Assembly: GCA_913778275.1 (NCBI GenBank)
Contig: CAJYWN010000009.1
Coordinates: 1-64,000 of the forward strand
Source: an uncultured Chryseobacterium sp.
Lineage (GTDB): Bacteria > Bacteroidota > Bacteroidia > Flavobacteriales > Weeksellaceae
Length of the DNA: 64,000 nucleotides
Direction of reading: 5' to 3'
A program made the position numbers and the translations under genes. Positions 36,488 through 42,923 of this stretch are shown here, in pieces; the stretch's first letter is position 1, and the number at the start of each line of letters is the position of its first letter. The notes beneath the pieces are model-generated. The model ran no database searches and was not told where the DNA came from. It saw only the letters and a program-made list of their open reading frames with translations.

Positions 36488-37633
36488 ACAAAAACAGGAA
36501 AATGAGAAACAATATTTATATTTTGTTGTTATTATGTTTATGCACAAGCATTGATGCACAAGAATATTCGAAATTAATAAGTGAAGCTGATCAATTATAT
36601 AAAGCAAAAGATTATAAAATGTCTACGGATGTATATAATAAAGCTTTTAAAATTGAAAGCAAAAATCCAAGTCATTTGTATAATGGTGCATGCGCATCTT
36701 CTTTGGCAGGAAATACAAAAACAGCATTTAAATGGTTGAACTTGTCAATAGAAAATGGCTGGACAAATTTAAAGCACTTAAATTTAGATAGTGACTTAGA
36801 AAATTTACATTCAAAGAAGGAATGGGGAAAAGCAATTGAAAAATTAGAAAAAAAAATAGCGTTGATAGAAGCAAATTACGATAAACCCTTGCAGGCTGAA
36901 TTATTAACAATTCTTGATGAAGACCAAAAATATAGAATTCAAATAAATGAAACTCAAAAAAAATTCGGTCAGAATTCTAAAGAAATGAATGATCTCTGGA
37001 AAATAACAATTCAGCAAGACTCTATTAACTTATTAAAAGTAAAAAAAATATTAGATGAAAAAGGTTGGGTCGGTAAAGACAAAGTAGGTGCACAAGCCAA
37101 TAGTGCGTTATTTCTTGTAATTCAACATTCAGATTTGGAAACACAAAAAAAATATTTACCAATGATGAGAGACGCTGTAACAAAAGGAAATGCAAATGCA
37201 GGTTCTTTAGCTTTGTTAATTGACCGAATAGAAATTCGGGAAGGTAGAAAACAAATATACGGAAGTCAAATAGGAACTAATCCGAATAATAAAACCCAAT
37301 ATGTTTTACCTTTAATTGATCCTGACCATGTTGATGAAAGAAGAAAAGAAGTTGGCTTAGGTTTAATGTCGGATTATGTTAAAAACTGGAATTTAATCTG
37401 GGATGTTGAAAAATATAAAAGTGAGCTACCCGAATTAGAAAAGTTAAATAAATAGAAAAACATCTGTTGCCAACAGCGGCGGATAATTATGTAAAGTGTA
37501 ATTTTTGATCCAAGCAAAGCGGAGAATAATTGGTTATGTACTTTCTCAAAAATAAGAATCACTGGCAATAAATAACCAAACCTCCATAATTACCTGTTAA
37601 CATTAAAACAAAAACAGGAAAAATGATAAACAT
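36488..37633 (+). mobile_element. Cassette-like insert bounded by imperfect direct repeats
   Basis: ACAAAAACAGGAAA plus ATGA.AAACA occurs at 36488-36513 and again at 37608-37633, with one mismatch and one extra base. AATTACC(C/T)GTT also precedes each copy (36460-36470 and 37588-37598). The DUF6624 gene lies between the copies. No recombinase is visible. The right copy forms the arm of the tRNA-Gln terminator. Confidence 0.45.
36502..37455 (+). CDS. Secreted TPR protein with a DUF6624 domain
   Basis: The 317-residue protein has a signal peptide (YILLLLCLCTSIDAQ), TPR-like helices (SKLISEADQLYKAKDYKMS, then AFKIESKNPSHLYNGACA) and a C-terminal DUF6624-type domain (GWVGKDKVGAQANSALFLV, LIDRIEIREGRKQIYGSQ). 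The function is unknown. The gene is clearly more AT-rich than its neighbours. Its start lies inside the left direct repeat of the putative cassette. Confidence 0.75.
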   Translation: MRNNIYILLLLCLCTSIDAQEYSKLISEADQLYKAKDYKMSTDVYNKAFKIESKNPSHLYNGACASSLAGNTKTAFKWLNLSIENGWTNLKHLNLDSDLENLHSKKEWGKAIEKLEKKIALIEANYDKPLQAELLTILDEDQKYRIQINETQKKFGQNSKEMNDLWKITIQQDSINLLKVKKILDEKGWVGKDKVGAQANSALFLVIQHSDLETQKKYLPMMRDAVTKGNANAGSLALLIDRIEIREGRKQIYGSQIGTNPNNKTQYVLPLIDPDHVDERRKEVGLGLMSDYVKNWNLIWDVEKYKSELPELEKLNK

Positions 37634-37642
37634 TCTTCCTGT
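37611..37642 (-). terminator. Terminator of tRNA-Gln
   Basis: On the minus strand AACAGGAA and TTCCTGTT pair around a short loop and are followed by TTTGTTTT, a few bases past the tRNA 3' end. Confidence 0.65.
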
Positions 37643-37647
37643 TATGT

Positions 37648-37717
37648 AGACTCACAGGGATTCGAACCCCAGATGACTGAACCAAAATCAGTAGTGTTAC
37701 CGCTACACCATGAGTCT
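37648..37717 (-). tRNA. tRNA-Gln (anticodon TTG)
   Basis: On the minus strand the acceptor stem AGACTCA/TGAGTCT, a D arm, the anticodon stem ACTGA/TCAGT with loop TTTTGGT, and a T arm with GGTTCGAATCC are all present. The loop reads anticodon TTG, for glutamine codon CAA. No CCA is encoded. About 70 bases long. Confidence 0.93.
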
Positions 37718-37816
37718 TTCTCTGTTTGAGTGGTGCAAATTTACAGCTTTTTTCATTATTTCCAAGAACTTTTTGAAGTTTTTTATAAATTTACATCTCC
37801 TTTATTTGTGATCATT

Positions 37817-38833
37817 ATGCTGATAGACTTCAAAAATCTCAATCTGAATCAATTACCTTCCGAAACCGAATTTGAAAAAAAAGTCAAAGCTTTTCTGGAA
37901 GAATGGTTTTCCGATAAGAAAATGTTGTTGGTTCAGACTTCCGGCTCTACGGGAGCTCCCAAGATTTTTGAAATTGAAAAAAATAAAATGGTGGCTTCTG
38001 CAGAAATGACCTGCAATTTTTTAGGGTTAAAGGAAAGCGACACAGCGTTACTATGCCTTCCGGTTGAATACATTTCCGGAAAAATGATGATCGTCCGGTC
38101 TATCGTCAAAAATCTAACACTTACAGTTGCAGAGCCCTCTCTAAAACCCTTGCAGAATATTAATGATAAAATAGACTTCTGCGCCATGACACCCCTTCAG
38201 GTGGAAAATTCGCTGGACCAGTTACATTGGATAAAAAATGTAATTATCGGCGGTGCTGCTGTCTCGGAAAGTTTAAAAGATAAAATTTTCAATACACTCG
38301 GATCAAAAGGTTCCCGGATCTTTGAAACCTACGGAATGTCAGAAACGCTTTCTCATATTGCGTTGAAACAAATTTATCCTGTATCGGAAACATTTTTTAC
38401 CGCTTTTGAAAATGTTGAAATTTCTACTGATGAAAGGGGTTGCCTGAGAATTTTTGCGCCTCATCTTAATACCGATGTTTTACAGACGAATGATTTAGTT
38501 GAAATTAAAAATAATAATCAGTTCAGGTTTTTGGGAAGAATAGATAACGTCATTAATTCAGGTGGCGCTAAAATTTTTCCGGAGCAGCTGGAAGCTTTAG
38601 TAAAGAAAGAAATTCCCAATGAAGCAGTTTTTATTGGAAGGGAGGATGAACGTTTGGGACAAAAATTGATATTGGTTATAGAAGGGCAGGAATCTCAGGA
38701 CATCATTAATAAAATTGCATCACTTCCTTTTGAGAAAAGCTTTCACAGGCCTAAGGAAATTGTTTTTACACAGACTATTCCAAGAACGCCAAACGGTAAG
38801 GTTAACAGAATTGAACTGAAAAATATACGGTAA
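37817..38833 (+). CDS. menE: AMP-forming acyl-CoA ligase, probably MenE (o-succinylbenzoate-CoA ligase)
   Basis: The 338-residue protein has the ATP-binding motif VQTSGSTGAPK, the middle motif TYGMSETLSH and the hinge/lysine end IPRTPNGKVNR. The shortened length and the small substrate pocket region suit MenE of menaquinone synthesis. No other men gene is adjacent, so other short acyl ligases cannot be excluded. The start at 37817 was chosen since the extension upstream reads hydrophobic non-coding sequence beside the tRNA. It probably runs with arfB, 25 bases downstream. Confidence 0.65.
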   Translation: MLIDFKNLNLNQLPSETEFEKKVKAFLEEWFSDKKMLLVQTSGSTGAPKIFEIEKNKMVASAEMTCNFLGLKESDTALLCLPVEYISGKMMIVRSIVKNLTLTVAEPSLKPLQNINDKIDFCAMTPLQVENSLDQLHWIKNVIIGGAAVSESLKDKIFNTLGSKGSRIFETYGMSETLSHIALKQIYPVSETFFTAFENVEISTDERGCLRIFAPHLNTDVLQTNDLVEIKNNNQFRFLGRIDNVINSGGAKIFPEQLEALVKKEIPNEAVFIGREDERLGQKLILVIEGQESQDIINKIASLPFEKSFHRPKEIVFTQTIPRTPNGKVNRIELKNIR

Positions 38834-38858
38834 GTCATTGAATTAAAACGATACAATT

Positions 38859-39251
38859 ATGAAGGACTTTTCAAAAGAACTCTCTTTTAAGACTTCACGC
38901 AGCAGCGGTGCAGGAGGACAGAATGTGAATAAAGTGGAGACTTCCGTAACGGTTCTCTGGAAAGTTTCCGGTTCTGATTTTTTTACTGATGAACAAAAAG
39001 AAATCATTTACGAAAAACTCAAAAACAGGATTAATTCAGAAGGCTTTTTATTTTTAACAATATCTGAAGCAAGAACCCAGCTGATGAATAAAACCAAAGC
39101 CATTGAAAAAATTGTCGATATTGTTGATAAAGCTTTGATTGTTCCTAGAAAGCGTTTTGCTACAAAACCTTCAAAAGCACAGAAACAAAAACGGCTGGAT
39201 AACAAAAAGAAATTGTCTGAAAAAAAGGACAACCGAAAATTCAGGTATTAA
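38859..39251 (+). CDS. arfB: Ribosome rescue hydrolase ArfB
   Basis: ArfB frees stalled ribosomes by hydrolysing peptidyl-tRNA. The 130-residue protein has the release-factor loop SSGAGGQNVNK with the catalytic GGQ and ends in a very basic tail (KPSKAQKQKRLDNKKKLSEK) that enters the mRNA channel. Length is standard. Confidence 0.95.
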   Translation: MKDFSKELSFKTSRSSGAGGQNVNKVETSVTVLWKVSGSDFFTDEQKEIIYEKLKNRINSEGFLFLTISEARTQLMNKTKAIEKIVDIVDKALIVPRKRFATKPSKAQKQKRLDNKKKLSEKKDNRKFRY

Positions 39252-39327
39252 CCGGCAACTATAATTTTAGTGCAGGTGCCTGAATGTTAAATTTTTTACT
39301 TTCTGCGGATAATTCACTTTATTACTA

Positions 39328-39335
39328 TATTTTTG
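39328..39335 (+). promoter_or_regulatory. -7 element of the outer membrane protein gene
   Basis: TATTTTTG fits TAnnTTTG and lies 18 bases before the ATG at 39354. It argues against an upstream in-frame ATG at 39333. Confidence 0.55.
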
Positions 39336-39353
39336 CGGCAAAATAGTAAACTA

Positions 39354-39995
39354 ATGATCAGAAAACTTATTGCAGCCGTATTCATTTCTATATCTGCATT
39401 TTCATTTGCACAGAAATTTTCAATTATTCCATCTGTAGGTTATGCGTGGAGAACCGCCAAAACGGTTTCAGGTCTTTCCAGAGAGGAGGAGGAATATGTA
39501 AAAGGACTGAAAAGCGGAATGAATTTCGATATTTCAGCATACTATCAGGTATCCCCAATCTTATCTGTAGGAGCAAAATATTCCAATTTCAGTGCTTCCA
39601 GCGAGGGCTATATTTTAGGGTATGTAAATAATATGCCTGTTTCAGTTCCGGTGACCACCAAAGATCAAATCAACTTTTTCGGCCCTGCTGTTATGATTTC
39701 CAATTTTACTGAGGAGACCAGACATAAGATGTTTATTGATATGGCGTTAGGAGTTATTTCTTATACCACTAAAACGGCAAATGTAAAAGGAACAGGATCT
39801 AATCTCGGGGCCGAGCTTAATTTCGCCTATCAGTATCAGATCACAAAAAATATTTTGATCGGACCGAAACTCGGGCTTACTGCCGGAACACTCAATAAAA
39901 TGAAAATTAACGGCGTTACTTATGATTTTGATGAAGACCAAAAAGAAGGTTTACACAGAGTTTCTTTGAGTGCAGCCGCTACATTCCGTTTTTAA
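39354..39995 (+). CDS. Outer membrane beta-barrel protein
   Basis: The 213-residue protein has a signal peptide (RKLIAAVFISISAFSFAQ) and alternating strands typical of an eight-stranded barrel, ending in the aromatic residue of AAATFRF. It resembles the OmpA/OmpX-like barrels common in flavobacteria; no OmpA peptidoglycan domain follows. The function is unknown. Confidence 0.75.
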   Translation: MIRKLIAAVFISISAFSFAQKFSIIPSVGYAWRTAKTVSGLSREEEEYVKGLKSGMNFDISAYYQVSPILSVGAKYSNFSASSEGYILGYVNNMPVSVPVTTKDQINFFGPAVMISNFTEETRHKMFIDMALGVISYTTKTANVKGTGSNLGAELNFAYQYQITKNILIGPKLGLTAGTLNKMKINGVTYDFDEDQKEGLHRVSLSAAATFRF

Positions 39996-39999
39996 GTTT

Positions 40000-40007
40000 T
40001 ATCTTTG
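40000..40007 (+). promoter_or_regulatory. -7 element of the deoxyhypusine-synthase-like gene
   Basis: TATCTTTG matches TAnnTTTG, 14 bases before the ATG at 40022, immediately after the preceding gene's stop. Confidence 0.6.
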
Positions 40008-40021
40008 CAAAAAATAATTAA

Positions 40022-40996
40022 ATGAGCAAACCGATTACTGAATTCATAGAAAAGTATTATCTGCACTTTAATGCAGCGGCATTGGTAGACGCTTCAAAAG
40101 GATATGTGGCGCATCTTAAAGATGGCGGGAAAATGATGATTACATTGGCAGGAGCAATGTCTACGGCGGAATTAGGAAAAATTCTTGCAGAAATGATCCG
40201 TCAGGACAAAGTAGATTTTATCTCTTGTACAGGGGCAAACCTTGAAGAAGACCTTATGAATCTTGTAGCGCACTCTCACTACGAAAGAGTTCCTCATTAC
40301 AGAGACCTTACGCCGCAGGAAGAGTGGGATCTGCTGGAAAGAGGGCTGAACAGGGTTACAGATACCTGTATTCCGGAAGAGGAAGCTTTCAGAAGACTGC
40401 AGAAACACATCTATGAAATCTGGAAAGATGCCGATAACAAGGGAGAAAGATATTTTCCGCACGAATATATGTATAAAATGATCCTTTCAGGAGTTTTGGA
40501 GCAGTATTACGAAATTCCGAGAGAAAACTCATGGATGATCGCTGCAGCAGAGAAAAACCTGCCGATTGTTGTTCCGGGATGGGAAGATTCTACAATGGGG
40601 AATATTTTTGCATCTTACTGCATCAAGGGAGAACTGAAATTTTCCACCATGAAATCAGGGATTGAATATATGGCTTATCTTGCAGACTGGTACACGAAAA
40701 ACTCGTCAGGAAAAGGAGTAGGATTCTTCCAGATCGGTGGAGGTATTGCCGGTGATTTCCCAATCTGTGTAGTGCCGATGCTGTATCAGGATATGGAAAT
40801 GCATGATATTCCGTTCTGGTCATATTTCTGTCAGATTTCAGATTCTACGACTTCCTACGGTTCCTATTCAGGGGCAGTTCCAAACGAGAAAATCACCTGG
40901 GGTAAGCTTGATATCACCACACCGAAATTTATCGTTGAAAGTGATGCTACCATCTGTGCACCATTGATGTTCTCTTATATCTTAGAAAATTCATAA
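40022..40996 (+). CDS. Deoxyhypusine-synthase-family protein
   Basis: The 324-residue protein follows the deoxyhypusine synthase fold: the NAD-binding TLAGAMSTAELGK start, SCTGANLEED, and VGFFQIGGGIAGDF. True deoxyhypusine synthases have the reactive lysine right after this GGG (GGGxxKHH); here the residues are GGGIAGDF, so the lysine is absent. Bacteria lack the eIF5A target, and relatives act in polyamine metabolism such as homospermidine formation. Which applies here is unknown. No polyamine gene is adjacent. Confidence 0.85.
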   Translation: MSKPITEFIEKYYLHFNAAALVDASKGYVAHLKDGGKMMITLAGAMSTAELGKILAEMIRQDKVDFISCTGANLEEDLMNLVAHSHYERVPHYRDLTPQEEWDLLERGLNRVTDTCIPEEEAFRRLQKHIYEIWKDADNKGERYFPHEYMYKMILSGVLEQYYEIPRENSWMIAAAEKNLPIVVPGWEDSTMGNIFASYCIKGELKFSTMKSGIEYMAYLADWYTKNSSGKGVGFFQIGGGIAGDFPICVVPMLYQDMEMHDIPFWSYFCQISDSTTSYGSYSGAVPNEKITWGKLDITTPKFIVESDATICAPLMFSYILENS

Positions 40997-41030
40997 GCTG
41001 GAACGCGAAGTTCAAAGCCTAAATTTATAC

Positions 41031-41060
41031 GAACGTTCCAATGTGTTGGGACGTTTTTTT
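41031..41060 (+). terminator. Terminator after the deoxyhypusine-synthase-like gene
   Basis: AACGTTCC and GGGACGTT pair with one G-T wobble around a short loop, followed by nine T bases. Confidence 0.75.
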
Positions 41061-41113
41061 TTGTTCAAAAATCTGCTTATTTGCAAATCGGCGCGATATT
41101 ATATTTAAATAAT

Positions 41114-41227
41114 GGCGTGCCCTTCTCCATGTTTCTCCGGCTGCTCAGGTCGGGCTGCTCCGGGCTCCACTTCGTTCCGGTCTCAAGAGACTGCTCGCTT
41201 CGCTCGCACCCTCCATATCCCTCACGC
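41114..41227. repeat. GC-rich structured intergenic element
   Basis: This 114-base block is far richer in GC than its surroundings. Its ends pair (GCGTG at 41115-41119 with CACGC at 41223-41227), and it contains internal hairpins (GTCTC AA GAGAC at 41180-41191, and the GCTCGCTTCGCTCGC stretch). The start GGCGTGCCC, middle GGTCGGGCTGCTC and end ATCCCTCACGC recall an intergenic repeat I have seen across many Bacteroidota genomes. It begins four bases past the stop of the 48-residue gene. No protein is encoded. Confidence 0.6.
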
Positions 41228-41230
41228 AAA

Positions 41231-41377
41231 TCAATCCAGCGAATTTACCAGTACATAATATCGGTACGCCAGGATTCCCTTTTGAATCTTTGTCAGCTTG
41301 TTGGGATCTTTATTGCTTAATTTAGGAAGTATCGCTTTATTCATCCTATTCAGCCAACGGAAAAATGATTTTTTCAT
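41231..41377 (-). CDS. Conserved-looking 48-residue protein
   Basis: The frame reads MKKSFFRWLNRMNKAILP, then LSNKDPNKLTKIQKGILAYR, and ends YYVLVNSLD. It is basic with an amphipathic start and two lysine-rich helices. It recalls a small protein of unknown function seen in relatives. It is too short for standard gene finders at higher cutoffs. A near-consensus -7 (TAATTTTTG) lies a short way upstream. Confidence 0.6.
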   Translation of the reverse strand: MKKSFFRWLNRMNKAILPKLSNKDPNKLTKIQKGILAYRYYVLVNSLD

Positions 41378-41437
41378 AGCAGCTATTTTTTATGTTGATA
41401 TTCAAAAATTATGCAATCATACGTATCAGTAACAGCA

Positions 41438-41468
41438 AATAAAAATTGCCCGCACTTCTGCAGGCAAT
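41438..41468 (-). terminator. Terminator of the SDR gene
   Basis: On the minus strand ATTGCCTGC and GCGGGCAAT pair with one wobble around AGAAGT and are followed by TTTTTATTT. Confidence 0.8.
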
Positions 41469-41490
41469 CTTAACACTTCATCACACTATT

Positions 41491-42282
41491 TTACGGATTT
41501 CCGTACATATTAGATTCGCCACCATCGATGGCAATTACCTGTCCGGAAACATATCCGTTCTCATCACTTAAAAGATAGGCTACGAGATGAGCAACATCTT
41601 CAGGATCTCCCAGCCTTCTGGTCGGGTTTCTGGAAGCGTACTCCTTCTCAGCTGTTTTCGGATCATCAGGATTCACCTGTCTGAAAGCCTCGGCAACCAT
41701 GGGCGTAAGGATCGCTCCGGGTGCGATGGCGTTGGTCAGGATATTATCTTTACCGTATTCCAGGGCTGCATTTTTGGTCATCCCCGCTACGGCATGTTTC
41801 GTAGCAACATACGCCGTCTGGTTCAGAACTCCCCGGATTCCTCCTACGGAAGCAACATTTACAATTCTTCCGCCGCCGTTTTTCTGTAATTCGGGGATAA
41901 TATATTTCATCCCGTAATACACACCCAAAAGGTTAATATCAATTACCTTTTTAAAAACATCAATATCGTAATCCACTAATGGAGCCTGTTTTCCCTCAAT
42001 CCCGGCATTATTATAGAGTCCGTCAACCTTACCGAATTCTTTCACCGTCTGGTCAACATAATTTTTTACATTCTCTTCTACGGAAACATCTGCTGCTACA
42101 GTCAGAAATTTTCTTTCCGGGAATTTAGATGTTAATTCTTCTTTGGTCTTATTTAGTGCTTCATCATTATAATCAACAAGAGTAAGATCTGCTCCTTTTG
42201 ACGCCAGCACTTCTACGGCAGACAAACCCAATCCCATTGCGGCTCCTGTTACAATTATTACTTTTCCTTTTAAATTCGCCAT
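41491..42282 (-). CDS. SDR-family NAD(P)-dependent oxidoreductase
   Basis: This cytosolic short-chain dehydrogenase of 263 residues has the cofactor motif TGAAMGLG (about residues 13-20), NNAGIEG, the catalytic serine in ASVGG, the tyrosine-lysine pair YVATK, and the C-terminal GQVIAIDGG. The aspartate after the second strand (LVDYND) suggests NAD rather than NADP. The frame is open 45 bases upstream, but that part lies over the promoter. Substrate unknown. Its promoter shares a Crp/Fnr-like box with the yceI-like gene. Confidence 0.9.
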   Translation of the reverse strand: MANLKGKVIIVTGAAMGLGLSAVEVLASKGADLTLVDYNDEALNKTKEELTSKFPERKFLTVAADVSVEENVKNYVDQTVKEFGKVDGLYNNAGIEGKQAPLVDYDIDVFKKVIDINLLGVYYGMKYIIPELQKNGGGRIVNVASVGGIRGVLNQTAYVATKHAVAGMTKNAALEYGKDNILTNAIAPGAILTPMVAEAFRQVNPDDPKTAEKEYASRNPTRRLGDPEDVAHLVAYLLSDENGYVSGQVIAIDGGESNMYGNP

Positions 42283-42304
42283 AGTTTCTGAATTTTTCCT
42301 GTAA

Positions 42305-42348
42305 TAAAGGTACGTACTAAATACCACTCTGATCTTGATCTATGATAA
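42305..42348 (-). promoter_or_regulatory. Promoter of the SDR gene with a Crp/Fnr-like box
   Basis: On the minus strand TTATCATAGATCAA (42335-42348) is followed after 22 bases by TACCTTTA (42305-42312), a near-match to TAnnTTTG. The same box, spacing and -7 occur before the yceI-like gene. The box centre would be about 41 bases before transcription start, the usual place for activation by Crp/Fnr proteins. Confidence 0.5.
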
Positions 42349-42386
42349 GAATACCACAAATTAAATAGAATTGAGATGATATTTCT

Positions 42387-42394
42387 TACTTTTG
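42387..42394 (+). promoter_or_regulatory. -7 element of the alkyltransferase-like gene
   Basis: TACTTTTG matches TAnnTTTG and lies 19 bases before the ATG at 42414. Confidence 0.5.
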
Positions 42395-42413
42395 ACTTTA
42401 CGAATCCTTTATT

Positions 42414-42710
42414 ATGAATGAAGTTTTTAAACAACAGGTTTGGGAAATCACGAAATTAGTTCCCAAAGGAAGAGTAACAAGTTATGGAGCCATAGCGAAA
42501 GCGGTGGGCTTTCCCAACCATTCCCGTCATGTCGGGAAAGCGATGGGAGGATGTCCGCCAGATGTTCCCGCCCATCGTGTCATATCCAGCTCAGGAACAT
42601 TATCGGTACCCGAATTCCGGCAAAGGCTGGAAGCAGAAGGAATAGCTGTCGAAAATTTTAGGATTAAAGATTTTAAAAAACTGTTTTGGGATCCGATGCT
42701 GGAATTATGA
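42414..42710 (+). CDS. Alkyltransferase-like (ATL) protein, MGMT family
   Basis: The 98-residue protein matches the C-terminal DNA-binding domain of O6-alkylguanine alkyltransferase, with GRVTSYGAIAKAVGFPNHSRHVGKA (helix-turn-helix with arginine finger). The active-site PCHR motif reads PAHR here: the methyl-accepting cysteine is alanine. ATL proteins of this kind bind alkylated guanine and hand it to excision repair instead of repairing it. Divergent from the SDR gene. Confidence 0.88.
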   Translation: MNEVFKQQVWEITKLVPKGRVTSYGAIAKAVGFPNHSRHVGKAMGGCPPDVPAHRVISSSGTLSVPEFRQRLEAEGIAVENFRIKDFKKLFWDPMLEL

Positions 42711-42738
42711 TGTATAAAAATCAGAAATTACTGTTCAG

Positions 42739-42879
42739 CAACCCACGGAGCCACGAAGTGGCGACCTATATCAGGATTGGATGCTAATCCAATCAAAAAA
42801 AATTAATACCAATCAACCGGAGCCACACAGTGGCAACCAATATCAGGGTGGGATGGTATCCGACCATATAATAAAAAAA
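42739..42879. repeat. Two tandem copies of a ~70-base palindromic repeat
   Basis: CAACC..GGAGCCAC..GTGGC.ACC.ATATCAGG occurs at 42739 and again at 42814. Each copy has a GCCAC-NNN-GTGGC hairpin (42750-42762 and 42822-42834, 72 bases apart). The first copy has a second palindrome, ATTGGAT/ATCCAAT. A reduced relative is at 17096-17132. They are non-coding. Confidence 0.65.
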
Positions 42880-42908
42880 GTGTCGGGGCGACAAAGTCGC
42901 CCCGACAC
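42873..42908 (-). terminator. htpG terminator
   Basis: GTGTCGGGGCGAC (42880-42892) and GTCGCCCCGACAC (42896-42908) form a perfect 13-bp stem with a 3-base loop. On the minus strand seven T bases follow. It is 16 bases past the htpG stop and overlaps the second repeat copy. Confidence 0.9.
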
Positions 42909-42923
42909 CTATCATAAGATCAA

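Noticed and set aside
37456..37647. A gene in the gap before tRNA-Gln
   Set aside because: No frame with a start of useful length; the stretch holds repeat-like bases and the tRNA terminator.
41081..41320. 79-codon plus-strand frame across the GC-rich element
   Set aside because: It spans hairpin repeats and the complement of the 48-residue gene; the composition reflects structure, not protein.
42739..42908. CRISPR array
   Set aside because: Only two imperfect units, both palindromic, with no spacers of uniform length and no cas genes nearby.
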